Notes: a model not told the origin generated them from the sequence alone. Positions 1-5,014 are shown, counted from the first letter of the stretch. The stretch is 6,271 nucleotides of DNA from Candidatus Pacearchaeota archaeon (GCA_026395775.1 JAPLYA010000025.1:1-6271); one strand, 5' to 3'. Numbers and translations: made by a program.

Positions 1-47
1 AAATTACTAAATTCAGTGACATTAAACTGAGGGATTATAAAAATAAA

Positions 48-323
48 ATGGGGTTCGCAAGAAATACAGATTATATTCAGCAACTTGTTAATTATATCAA
101 GAGGAATCTTTCTAAAGGATACACAACAGAAAGCTTGAAATGGGCTTTGGTTAATCAAGGACACTCAAGAGATAGTGTAGACAAAGCAATAAGCCAGGCA
201 AATGAACAATTAGCTTTACAAGCTCCCAAGCTTGTTGAAAAACCTGTTATAAAAGTTGAGGTTGAGCCTAAGATTGAACCCAAGTTAAGTTTTTTCTCTA
301 GATTAAAGAGTTGGTTTAGTTAA
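48..323 (+). CDS. Small helical protein with Pro/Lys/Glu linker and amphipathic C-terminus, function unknown
   Basis: Residues about 5-55 look like a compact helical bundle (helices around YIQQLVNYIKRNL, TTESLKWALVNQG and RDSVDKAISQANEQL). The pattern, in which a short helix is followed by K-G-Y-T and L-x-x-A-L-x-x-Q-G, resembles the small UBA-like N-terminal domains common in DPANN hypothetical proteins (my recollection, not a search). Residues 58-80 are a low-complexity linker of V, E, K and P. The last dozen residues (LSFFSRLKSWFS) are amphipathic with aromatics and could touch a membrane. There is no transmembrane helix. The start is uncertain: no SD precedes 48, and the frame has no stop back to base 3, so the protein may begin further left. 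The 3' end overlaps the convergent gene 316-591 by 8 nt. Confidence 0.7.
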   Translation: MGFARNTDYIQQLVNYIKRNLSKGYTTESLKWALVNQGHSRDSVDKAISQANEQLALQAPKLVEKPVIKVEVEPKIEPKLSFFSRLKSWFS

Positions 324-591
324 AACTGTTTAATCTTGAATAAGTATACGCTAAACAAAAAGCATAATAAAGCAACTGACTATCGGTTCTTCCGTCTGAT
401 GAAAATTCTACAGGCTCATCTAGGTTGTCAAAATAAAATTTGACCATTCCATTAGCTCGCTCGTGCTTTGTTAATGTAAGAGGGGGGATTGGTATTAGTC
501 TTCCATCTATTGAAAAATCTCTGAAACTAACTTCTTTTTTAAGAAAAGAATCTAAGTCACATTCAAATTCTCGAATCTCTTCTAGTTTCAT
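316..591 (-). CDS. Small acidic protein of unknown function
   Basis: This is a 91-residue soluble protein that I do not recognise. It has an acidic N-terminus (MKLEEIREFECDLDSFLKKE), a central stretch with Ile/Pro repeats (RLIPIPPLTLTKHE), a likely beta strand (MVKFYFDNL), and an aromatic C-terminal helix (QLLYYAFCLAYTYSRL). No signal peptide or membrane helix is evident. It is probably real because a perfect TTTATAAA box is centred about 26 bp upstream of its ATG, which is the spacing of an archaeal leaderless transcript. It is also not the reverse shadow of another gene. Its stop lies inside the last codons of the convergent gene 48-323. It is a single gene with no operon partner in view. 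Confidence 0.6.
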   Translation of the reverse strand: MKLEEIREFECDLDSFLKKEVSFRDFSIDGRLIPIPPLTLTKHERANGMVKFYFDNLDEPVEFSSDGRTDSQLLYYAFCLAYTYSRLNSFN

Positions 592-612
592 GATACTCTA
601 GATTTCTTTTTC

Positions 613-620
613 TTTATAAA
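613..620 (-). promoter_or_regulatory. TATA box for the gene at 316-591
   Basis: TTTATAAA is centred about 26 bp upstream of the ATG at 591. At that spacing, transcription would start at or next to the start codon, giving a leaderless mRNA. The element is palindromic, so direction is inferred from the gene. Confidence 0.6.
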
Positions 621-664
621 TATTATAGAAGCTTGTTCTGGATGTTGGTTCTTATAAATAAAAC

Positions 665-745
665 GCCGACGCCCGGAATTGAACCGGGACATCCTTGCGG
701 AAACCTGCTCTCAAGGCAGGCGGAGTGCCATTGTCCCACGTCGGC
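665..745 (-). tRNA. tRNA-Ser (anticodon UGA)
   Basis: Read on the minus strand, the gene has a perfect 7-bp acceptor stem (GCCGACG/CGTCGGC) and a 3-bp D stem GGA/TCC with A14, G18G19 and A21 in the loop. The anticodon arm is CCTGC-CTTGAGA-GCAGG (anticodon TGA, reading UCA). A long class II variable arm forms TCC-GCAA-GGA with a GNRA tetraloop, and the T arm is CCCGG-TTCAATT-CCGGG. The long variable arm and G73 discriminator are serine identity features in archaea. CCA is not encoded; a TTTTATTT tract follows and may serve as a terminator. There is no intron. Confidence 0.96.
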
Positions 746-769
746 TTATAATTTGGAGTAAATTAGAGC

Positions 770-777
770 TTTTAAAA
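770..777 (-). promoter_or_regulatory. Probable TATA box of the tRNA-Ser gene
   Basis: TTTTAAAA sits 25-32 bp upstream of the tRNA 5' end, preceded by a purine-rich AATAAG that could be the BRE. Position and composition fit an archaeal tRNA promoter. Confidence 0.5.
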
Positions 778-941
778 CTTATTAATTTCAGAGGCAATGA
801 TAAGCTTCGCTTTGACAACTTTTTATTGTGTTCACTAGCTTGAAAATTGTTTGCCTAACCAATCGGCTGTGACTATTAAGTTTACTAAAACTAAGTTAGT
901 ATTTACGGGTAATCAAAAGTTTAAAGTTAGAACTAGACTAA

Positions 942-980
942 CTCTTCGGATTCTAAATAAATAAAAATTTATCCGAAGAG
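942..980 (-). terminator. Perfect 10-bp inverted repeat spanning the rpl12 stop codon
   Basis: CTCTTCGGAT (942-951) and ATCCGAAGAG (971-980) are exact reverse complements separated by 19 nt. On the mRNA the 5' arm contains the last codons (Leu-Phe-Gly) and the first base of the TAA stop. The loop holds a U5 run and more U-rich sequence. It may mark the 3' end of the operon, as a structured terminator or as a processing/stability hairpin. Archaeal termination usually relies on oligo-T rather than hairpins, so the exact role is inference. Confidence 0.6.
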
Positions 981-1250
981 GGCCGACAATCCTTCAGCTG
1001 CTTCAGAAGCTTTTTCTTCCTTCTTTTCTTCCTTCTTTTCAGCTGCGGCTGTTGCTTGTGGTTGACTTGCCATTAAGGTTGCAGATTCAAGCTCTTTTGC
1101 TATGTCTACATCTTTTAAGCTAGCAACTAACACTTTTACTTTTGCTTCATCCACAGAACTCCCAGTAGCTTGGATAACTTTTGTCAAGTTTACCTCGCTT
1201 ACTGCTTGTCCTGTTTTATGCAGCAACAAAGCTCCGTATACGTACTCCAT
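969..1250 (-). CDS. rpl12: Large ribosomal subunit protein P1 (archaeal L12)
   Basis: This is the P-stalk protein that binds L10/P0 as dimers and recruits translational GTPases. It has 93 residues, slightly short for archaeal P1. Residues 1-58 are the helical dimerisation and P0-binding domain (MEYVYGALLLHKTGQAVSE, then SSVDEAKVKVLVASL). Residues 62-86 are the Ala/Lys/Glu hinge. The C-terminus GLSALFG is the canonical factor-binding tail. It is the last gene of the rpl1-rpl10-rpl12 operon, starting 2 nt after the rpl10 stop. It has the strongest SD of the window (AAGGAGG), which fits the need for several copies per ribosome. The stop codon lies in a 10-bp inverted repeat. Confidence 0.95.
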   Translation of the reverse strand: MEYVYGALLLHKTGQAVSEVNLTKVIQATGSSVDEAKVKVLVASLKDVDIAKELESATLMASQPQATAAAEKKEEKKEEKASEAAEGLSALFG

Positions 1251-1252
1251 GT

Positions 1253-2047
1253 TTAATTTCCTCCTTGAACATTTATGAATCTATCTAAAGCTTGCTCGTG
1301 GCTATTTGCCTTTGCAAGCAATAAGCTTATTGTATCCTTGCAAGCATAGGCTAATTTCACAGCAAAAGCCAATGCCTTGCCTGAACTTGTCTTTAGATCA
1401 TTAATTGTTTTATCTTGGTCTATTTTAATATTTTCAAATATTTTGTCTTCTTTTGCATCATAAGCCACAATTGGCTCTAGGCCAACAGCAACGGGTTTTA
1501 TATCTAGCTTGCCCATAATTGAAGCAGCCTGCTCGCTAACCTTGTCTCCTGGCTTCAGAATGACTTTTCTCTCTCTGATGCTTATCTTACCATCTTCTAT
1601 GGAGAACTTCAATCCTAGGCCGTTTAGCTCAGAGATAATTGGTCCTGGGGCTAAGTCTGTTCCCCCTGCTTCAATTGCGACCTCATCATTGACAAATTGA
1701 CCAACCTTGGCTCGAGACATTGACTTATTTCTAGACAAAATAGCAGATAATTCAAAAGGATTCAAAGTAGAAAATATGAAAGCTTGGTCTTCCTTTAGAT
1801 ATTTCTTGAAATTTTTGATTGTTCCTTTCTCTATACTGTCTATTGCTCTCTCCATTATGCTCTTCTTTGAAACTTTTATTGTAGCATTGTCCCTTAATTT
1901 CTTTTTTATTGCTTGAAACTGGCTGGAAGGCAAGTTTTTAATAGAAACAATCATCAGGGTGTTGCTTTTCTTTGCAAGTCCGGCTAGCTCTGTTATGTTT
2001 TCTTTCTTCCTTATTGGGATATCTTTTTCTCTCATGTTTTTTGTCAT
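1253..2047 (-). CDS. rpl10: Large ribosomal subunit protein L10 (archaeal P0), short C-terminus
   Basis: P0 anchors the stalk to 23S rRNA and carries the P1 dimers. Residues about 1-100 plus 180-200 form the rRNA-binding domain (NTLMIVSIKNLPSSQFQAI, KKSIMERAI). Residues about 105-180 are the archaeal/eukaryotic insertion domain, with the recognisable AGGTDLAPGPIISELNGLGL and the following KVILKPGD. Residues about 220-255 (ALAFAVKLAYACKDTISLLL) are the start of the helical spine that binds P1. At 264 residues it is shorter than the roughly 290-350 usual in archaea. It ends ALDRFINVQGGN and lacks both the charged linker and the G-L-x-x-L-F-G tail. The start at 2047 is supported by a GGAG 7 nt upstream. 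It lies 1 nt after rpl1 and 2 nt before rpl12. Confidence 0.95.
   Translation of the reverse strand: MTKNMREKDIPIRKKENITELAGLAKKSNTLMIVSIKNLPSSQFQAIKKKLRDNATIKVSKKSIMERAIDSIEKGTIKNFKKYLKEDQAFIFSTLNPFELSAILSRNKSMSRAKVGQFVNDEVAIEAGGTDLAPGPIISELNGLGLKFSIEDGKISIRERKVILKPGDKVSEQAASIMGKLDIKPVAVGLEPIVAYDAKEDKIFENIKIDQDKTINDLKTSSGKALAFAVKLAYACKDTISLLLAKANSHEQALDRFINVQGGN
1260..1266 (-). promoter_or_regulatory. Strong Shine-Dalgarno site of rpl12, inside rpl10
   Basis: The minus strand reads AAGGAGG, followed by 9 nt and ATG. It is made from the last rpl10 codons (Gln-Gly-Gly) and is complementary to the CCUCC anti-SD of 16S rRNA. It fixes the rpl12 start and implies translational coupling. Confidence 0.85.
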
Positions 2048-2048
2048 T

Positions 2049-2672
2049 TTAGAACTCCAACTTTACGGGTTTACCCATACTTAATTTAACCATTGCTGAT
2101 TTTACATTTTCTTTTTTGTTTGGCAGAGCATTCAAAATAGCATTGTAAGCTGTTTCAATATTGTCTGCTATTTCCTCATCTTTCATGCTTTCTTTTCCAA
2201 TTGAAAATTTTAGGCTTGGCTCTTTGCTTTTTATCTTGAGTATTTTTTCAAATTTCTTTGCAGTATCTTTTATATCTTGCTCTGTCTCGCTTTTAACTAT
2301 CCCAAGCTGGGGATTCGGCATTTTTCCTGCTGGGCCGAGATATTTTCCAAAAGTGCTAGCTATCGACGGCATTAGGCTTGCCGAAGCCATAAAAAAATCA
2401 TAGGCTTTAACAAGTTTCTTTATACCCTTTTTGTCTTTGTATCTGTCGAACTCGTTCTTGGCTATAGAATCAATAAACTTGCTTTTATCAACCAGAAAAG
2501 CAGCTATTTTGTAATCTTTTATTTTATTAGGGAGGCTAACCATTAAATTAACAGAATCTTTCTTTATATCAAAATTTTTTAGATTTACAATTAAATCAAC
2601 AGACTGATTGAACTTTCTTTTTTCAGCTTTTCTTATTTCTCCAAGTGCTTTTATAATATCCTGTTTGTTCAT
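2049..2672 (-). CDS. rpl1: Large ribosomal subunit protein L1
   Basis: L1 binds the 23S rRNA L1 stalk (helices 76-78) and helps release deacylated tRNA from the E site; in several archaea it also represses its own mRNA. The 207 residues are near normal length. Family signatures are visible: GKYLGPAGKMPNP at 109-121 (domain II, with Ala where many family members have Arg after LGP), SLKFSIGKESM at 153-163, and SMGKPVKLEF at the C-terminus (the conserved T/S-M-G RNA-contact motif). It is the first gene of the operon. L11, which often precedes L1 in archaea, is absent here. GAGG lies 5 nt upstream of the ATG, and a TATA element sits about 40 bp upstream, giving a short leader. Confidence 0.96.
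   Translation of the reverse strand: MNKQDIIKALGEIRKAEKRKFNQSVDLIVNLKNFDIKKDSVNLMVSLPNKIKDYKIAAFLVDKSKFIDSIAKNEFDRYKDKKGIKKLVKAYDFFMASASLMPSIASTFGKYLGPAGKMPNPQLGIVKSETEQDIKDTAKKFEKILKIKSKEPSLKFSIGKESMKDEEIADNIETAYNAILNALPNKKENVKSAMVKLSMGKPVKLEF
2055..2058 (-). promoter_or_regulatory. Shine-Dalgarno site of rpl10
   Basis: The minus strand reads GGAG, then 7 nt, then the rpl10 ATG. It overlaps the last codons of rpl1 (Leu-Glu). It supports the first Met rather than Met5 as the rpl10 start. Confidence 0.65.
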
Positions 2673-2677
2673 TATAA

Positions 2678-2681
2678 CCTC
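2678..2681 (-). promoter_or_regulatory. Shine-Dalgarno site of rpl1
   Basis: The minus strand reads GAGG, then TTATA and the ATG at 2672. The upstream TATA is too far away for a leaderless message, so this SD fits a leadered mRNA of about 14 nt. Confidence 0.55.
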
Positions 2682-2700
2682 GACTTATTGCTACTACACA

Positions 2701-2730
2701 TCAAAAATCTTTATAGCTTTGGATTTTTGA
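2701..2730. promoter_or_regulatory. 9-bp inverted repeat enclosing the rpl1 TATA box, possible operator
   Basis: TCAAAAATC (2701-2709) and GATTTTTGA (2722-2730) are perfect reverse complements with a 12-bp spacer. The spacer holds TTTATA/TATAAA (2710-2715), centred about 40 bp upstream of the rpl1 ATG. With initiation about 26 bp downstream of the TATA box, rpl1 would have a roughly 14-nt leader with an SD. A dimeric regulator bound to both arms would block TBP/TFB; the arms could also be BRE-like purine tracts facing both ways. The TATA box and repeat are seen; the operator role is inference. Confidence 0.5.
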
Positions 2731-2736
2731 ATGCTC

Positions 2737-2815
2737 TCAGAAATTTGCATTTCTGAAGTTATGCGCTTGGTGCCAGAAAATAGCATTGAGCGATGTAGTT
2801 TACGCAAAAGTCTCT
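2737..2815 (+). ncRNA. Possible structured RNA with two hairpins
   Basis: Hairpin 1 is TCAGAAAT-TTGC-ATTTCTGA (2737-2756, 8 bp, 4-nt loop). Hairpin 2 is CGCTTGGTGC-loop-GCATTGAGCG (2764-2792), 10 contiguous pairs including three G-U wobbles and a 9-nt loop. The wobbles pair only if the plus strand is transcribed; on the minus strand they become A-C mismatches. A TATA-like element at 2710-2715 could start a plus transcript near 2739, and a U-rich stretch follows near 2811-2820. I see no convincing C/D or H/ACA boxes and cannot name a family. It could instead be chance pairing in a divergent promoter region. Confidence 0.3.
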
Positions 2816-2826
2816 ATTTTCCTGGA

Positions 2827-2834
2827 TTTATAAA
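2827..2834 (-). promoter_or_regulatory. TATA-like element, possible distal promoter on the minus strand
   Basis: TTTATAAA is preceded on the minus strand by purine-rich GATAAG (BRE-like). Initiation near 2804 would give rpl1 a second, longer leader of about 130 nt. Because the box is palindromic, direction is uncertain. It also lies in an 8-bp inverted repeat, GGATTTAT (2824-2831) with ATAAATCC (2859-2866). Confidence 0.3.
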
Positions 2835-2866
2835 CTTATCTTTTGTCTGCTAGAGAACATAAATCC

Positions 2867-2873
2867 TTATAAA
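2867..2873 (+). promoter_or_regulatory. TATA box for the gene at 2895
   Basis: TTATAAA is centred 25 bp upstream of the ATG at 2895, the spacing for a leaderless transcript. No SD precedes that ATG, which supports this start. Confidence 0.65.
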
Positions 2874-2894
2874 TGCCTAGAAATAAACTTAATA

Positions 2895-3113
2895 ATGCTT
2901 GAAGAAAAAGTAAGAAATTTAGATCAAAAGATAACTAGGTTAGAACTGATGGTGGATTTAAAGAGATTACGGCAAGAGGCTTTAGTATATACCCTAAAAT
3001 TAGCCATTCTATTTGGAATTGCAGCAAGTTTTTTTATAGCATATATAAAAAATGATTCTGTCAAGAATTCTGTAACAGACTATGTAACTAAAATAATTAA
3101 TTCTTTATTCTAA
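2895..3113 (+). CDS. Coiled-coil, single-pass membrane microprotein, function unknown
   Basis: The protein has 72 residues. Residues 1-30 have a heptad-like spacing of hydrophobic residues (LEEKVRNLDQKITRLELMV) typical of a short coiled coil. Residues about 33-52 (TLKLAILFGIAASFFIAYIK) form one hydrophobic helix long enough to cross the membrane. The remaining 20 residues are a polar tail ending in IINSLF. The basic residues before the helix (KRLRQEALVY) suggest that the N-terminal coiled coil is cytoplasmic. The stop is 2 nt before the CARF-like gene, so the two are probably one transcript, and the coiled coil could tether or oligomerise a partner. A TATA box 25 bp upstream of the ATG supports the start. 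No family is recognised. Confidence 0.75.
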   Translation: MLEEKVRNLDQKITRLELMVDLKRLRQEALVYTLKLAILFGIAASFFIAYIKNDSVKNSVTDYVTKIINSLF

Positions 3114-3115
3114 AA

Positions 3116-3466
3116 ATGGAACTAATTGCTTTATTATCTTCTGGCAAAGGAACCTGGGGCCAAGTCGCAGGCTTAGTCAATCGAGGGGAATGGGACAAAA
3201 TTGTATTGATTGGAAGCGAGTTTGCTGAAAAATTCTCTTTGGATAAAGAGCACGAGTTTATTAGAGTTAACACAAGCCAAGGAATCCTGGAATTAAAACA
3301 AGAAATTCTAGAAAAGCTGAAGGATAAATTTCAGGGAACAGAAGTTGCTTTATCAATTGCTTCTGGCGATGGCAAGGAGCATATGGCTTTAATTTCAGCT
3401 TTATTATCAATTCCAGTTGGTGTTAGATTTACAGCTTTAACTAAAGAAGGGGTGGTGTTTTTTTAA
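3116..3466 (+). CDS. Rossmann-like (CARF-like) small protein, function unknown
   Basis: The 116-residue protein has alternating strands and helices. Strand 1 and its loop are MELIALLSSGKGTWGQVAGL (1-20), strand 2 is WDKIVLIGSEFAEKF (26-40), strand 3 is EFIRVN, and a long helix covers 57-72. Strand 4 with its loop and helix is VALSIASGDGKEHMALISAL (77-96), and strand 5 is VRFTALTKEGVVFF. The SGxGKEHMA loop after strand 4 is placed like the T-G-G-T-K loop of CARF ligand-binding domains. The first loop (SSGKGTW) is also Gly/Ser-rich. I recall similar uncharacterised proteins in DPANN archaea. No effector domain is fused. It starts 2 nt after the membrane coiled-coil gene and lacks an SD; a weak TATA-like CTAAAATAA near 3088-3096 leaves room for its own leaderless start. 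The fold and CARF link are inference. Confidence 0.75.
   Translation: MELIALLSSGKGTWGQVAGLVNRGEWDKIVLIGSEFAEKFSLDKEHEFIRVNTSQGILELKQEILEKLKDKFQGTEVALSIASGDGKEHMALISALLSIPVGVRFTALTKEGVVFF
3458..3464 (+). terminator. Oligo-T run at the end of the CARF-like gene
   Basis: Seven T residues form the last codons (Phe-Phe) and the first base of the stop, directly followed by eight A. Oligo-T of this length in the coding strand is the usual archaeal termination signal, so the 2895-3466 transcript probably ends here. Confidence 0.5.
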
Positions 3467-3495
3467 AAAAAAGTGTATATTGTAACATAATAATC

Positions 3496-3503
3496 TTTAA
3501 ATA
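3496..3503 (+). promoter_or_regulatory. TATA box for the gene at 3525
   Basis: TTTAAATA is centred about 25 bp upstream of the ATG at 3525, with no SD between. This indicates a leaderless transcript separate from the preceding cassette. Confidence 0.55.
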
Positions 3504-3524
3504 TAGAAAAAGATTTATTCAACA

Positions 3525-3923
3525 ATGATAAAAAAAATTGCAAAATTACCAAAACAATCTAGGAGAATTCCGAGAAGGGTTTTTGAAGGCAGGGGCGGAG
3601 AGTATCTTATTGCAGAAGATAAAAAAGGATCTATAGAGCCAACTTATTTTAATAGGAGAAAAAATTCAGATGGGGCTGTTACAGTTCAATCTTACTCCCC
3701 CTCTCATAATCGAGTTTTGGTAATACAAACAACAGAAGACCCTACCAAATTAAATGCACATTATTGGTATTATCAAGTAAGCAGTCGAGGCAAGATAGCC
3801 AATGGATACTCTGAATTCGAAAAAGGAACTCCAATAGAGCAACAGAATCAAACTCTTAATTTAGGAAGAGGGGATTTAACGCCCCAAGGAAAAAAAGAAT
3901 TAGAAGCTGTTTTAGCAGCTTAA
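3525..3923 (+). CDS. Orphan 132-residue protein with basic N-terminus
   Basis: I do not recognise this protein. The N-terminal 20 residues are strongly basic (MIKKIAKLPKQSRRIPRRVF). The middle looks strand-rich (GAVTVQSYSPS, NRVLVIQTTED, AHYWYYQVSSRGKIANGYSEF). The C-terminus is a short linker and helix (DLTPQGKKELEAVLAA). There is no signal peptide, membrane helix or cysteine. The basic start could bind nucleic acid or ribosomes, but no motif proves it. The TATA box about 25 bp upstream of the ATG and the absence of a longer competing ORF support a real gene. Its TAA overlaps the convergent taw1 stop in the shared tetranucleotide TTAA (3920-3923). Confidence 0.7.
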   Translation: MIKKIAKLPKQSRRIPRRVFEGRGGEYLIAEDKKGSIEPTYFNRRKNSDGAVTVQSYSPSHNRVLVIQTTEDPTKLNAHYWYYQVSSRGKIANGYSEFEKGTPIEQQNQTLNLGRGDLTPQGKKELEAVLAA

Positions 3924-4936
3924 TTCTTAATCTTCATATCTTTCTTACTAGTTCCTAGAAGAACAACCGCAGATTCTTTTTTCTCATCTAGCAACTTGTA
4001 TTTTGGTAGGAATTTTAACAATTTTCTTGAAAATTCCTTAACAAGTTCGTGTCTTGGCATCTTTTCATAGGGAAATCTTTTTCTTGAATACCCGATGGAC
4101 ATAAAACCCTTGACTTCAATGAACATTGGCTGAGCTTTTTTTATTAATTTCGCATAATCTTTAATCATATCATCTTTCATATTTTCATCTTTAACTAAAG
4201 TCATTCTTATAACTGTTCTTGTTTTTTTCTTTAATTTCCTCATTAATTCGAGAGTTTTGTTAAATTTTTCCCAGGCATTTTTTAATTTGGATCTGTGCCA
4301 TCTTTTATAGTGTTCTTTGTTTGAGGAATTTAATGAAACATAAAGTTGAGTAGGCAATGCATTTCTTTTCTCAAGCAATTTTAGTTTTTCAGGATATAAT
4401 CCATTTGTAACTAGAAAGCTGGTTTTCTTCTGTTTTTTTAATTCTAAAATTAGTTCTGCAAGTTTGGGATATAAAGTTGGTTCTCCAATAAGAGAAATAG
4501 CAAAATTTCTTGGATTCTGGGCTTCAAGCCACTTTTTTATATTTATTTTTTTATTTCCTTTAAATCCAGAGAGCATTTTTCTTTGATTTAAAATGCAGCT
4601 TTTAATTATGTTTTTAGGAGAATCTTTTTTTATCTTATTGAAGTTCAGTTTAGAATTGAGTTCTATCGGCCGCCAACAATGCAAGCATTTGTTATCGCAG
4701 GCAATCCAGGGAGACATTTGGCAGCATTCATGAGAATGAATTCCATAAAATTTTTCTTTATAGCAACAGCCCGCGTCTATTAATGATTTTTTTGCCCATC
4801 TGCATATTTGAATCGCGGAGTGCTCTCCGATGAGTGCATAATGCTGTGCCTTCAAAATGCTTCTCGCATTTTGACAGTCATCAGAAATATCTTTTTTTGC
4901 AGATTTCTGAGATTTTAAGATATCTCTAGCTTTCAT
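3920..4936 (-). CDS. taw1: tRNA 4-demethylwyosine synthase (radical SAM, Taw1/TYW1)
   Basis: The enzyme condenses pyruvate with N1-methylguanosine-37 of tRNA-Phe to form 4-demethylwyosine, the tricyclic wyosine core. The radical SAM motif is C80-x3-C84-x2-C87 (CDNKCLHCWRP). The Taw1-specific second cluster motif C-x12-C-x12-C is present as C45, C58 and C71, within QICRW, CCYKEKFYGI and SHEC. K60 in C-Y-K matches the lysine proposed to hold pyruvate as a Schiff base in the methanogen enzyme (from memory). Further family motifs are SLIGEPTLYP (148-157), FLVTNGLYP (174-182), YVSLNS and EVKGFM (274-279). The 338 residues match archaeal Taw1, which lacks the flavodoxin domain of eukaryotic TYW1. 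A TATA box 26 bp upstream supports a leaderless start at 4936. The gene stands alone; Trm5 and Taw2 are not in the window. Confidence 0.95.
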   Translation of the reverse strand: MKARDILKSQKSAKKDISDDCQNARSILKAQHYALIGEHSAIQICRWAKKSLIDAGCCYKEKFYGIHSHECCQMSPWIACDNKCLHCWRPIELNSKLNFNKIKKDSPKNIIKSCILNQRKMLSGFKGNKKINIKKWLEAQNPRNFAISLIGEPTLYPKLAELILELKKQKKTSFLVTNGLYPEKLKLLEKRNALPTQLYVSLNSSNKEHYKRWHRSKLKNAWEKFNKTLELMRKLKKKTRTVIRMTLVKDENMKDDMIKDYAKLIKKAQPMFIEVKGFMSIGYSRKRFPYEKMPRHELVKEFSRKLLKFLPKYKLLDEKKESAVVLLGTSKKDMKIKN

Positions 4937-4958
4937 AGTAAGAATAAAAAGAATAAGA

Positions 4959-4965
4959 ATATAAA
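4959..4965 (-). promoter_or_regulatory. TATA box for taw1
   Basis: The minus strand reads TTTATAT, centred 26 bp upstream of the ATG at 4936, after AAG. The intervening sequence has no SD, so the message is probably leaderless. Confidence 0.6.
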
Positions 4966-5014
4966 CTTTATTGTTAAAAATTAAAAATAAAATAAAAAAG
5001 AAGATTAACCAAAA

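Noticed and set aside
746..941. Small RNA or gene between tRNA-Ser and rpl12
   Set aside because: Only short inverted repeats (for example TACTAA with TTAGTA) and a 13-codon frame; apart from the tRNA promoter nothing could be supported.
1509..1916. Plus-strand frames opposite rpl10 (1509-1700 and 1707-1916)
   Set aside because: Both lie inside the well-identified rpl10 gene on the other strand and have no SD or TATA support; they are antisense shadows.
2161..2403. Plus-strand 80-codon frame opposite rpl1
   Set aside because: It is the reverse shadow of conserved L1 codons; its hydrophobic composition comes from Lys/Glu-rich L1 codons read backwards.
2590..2665. L1-binding rRNA mimic for autoregulation at the start of rpl1
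   Set aside because: Only a weak 5-bp pairing (TTGGA with TTCAA on the mRNA) around an A-rich loop; the upper stem of the known methanogen site is missing.
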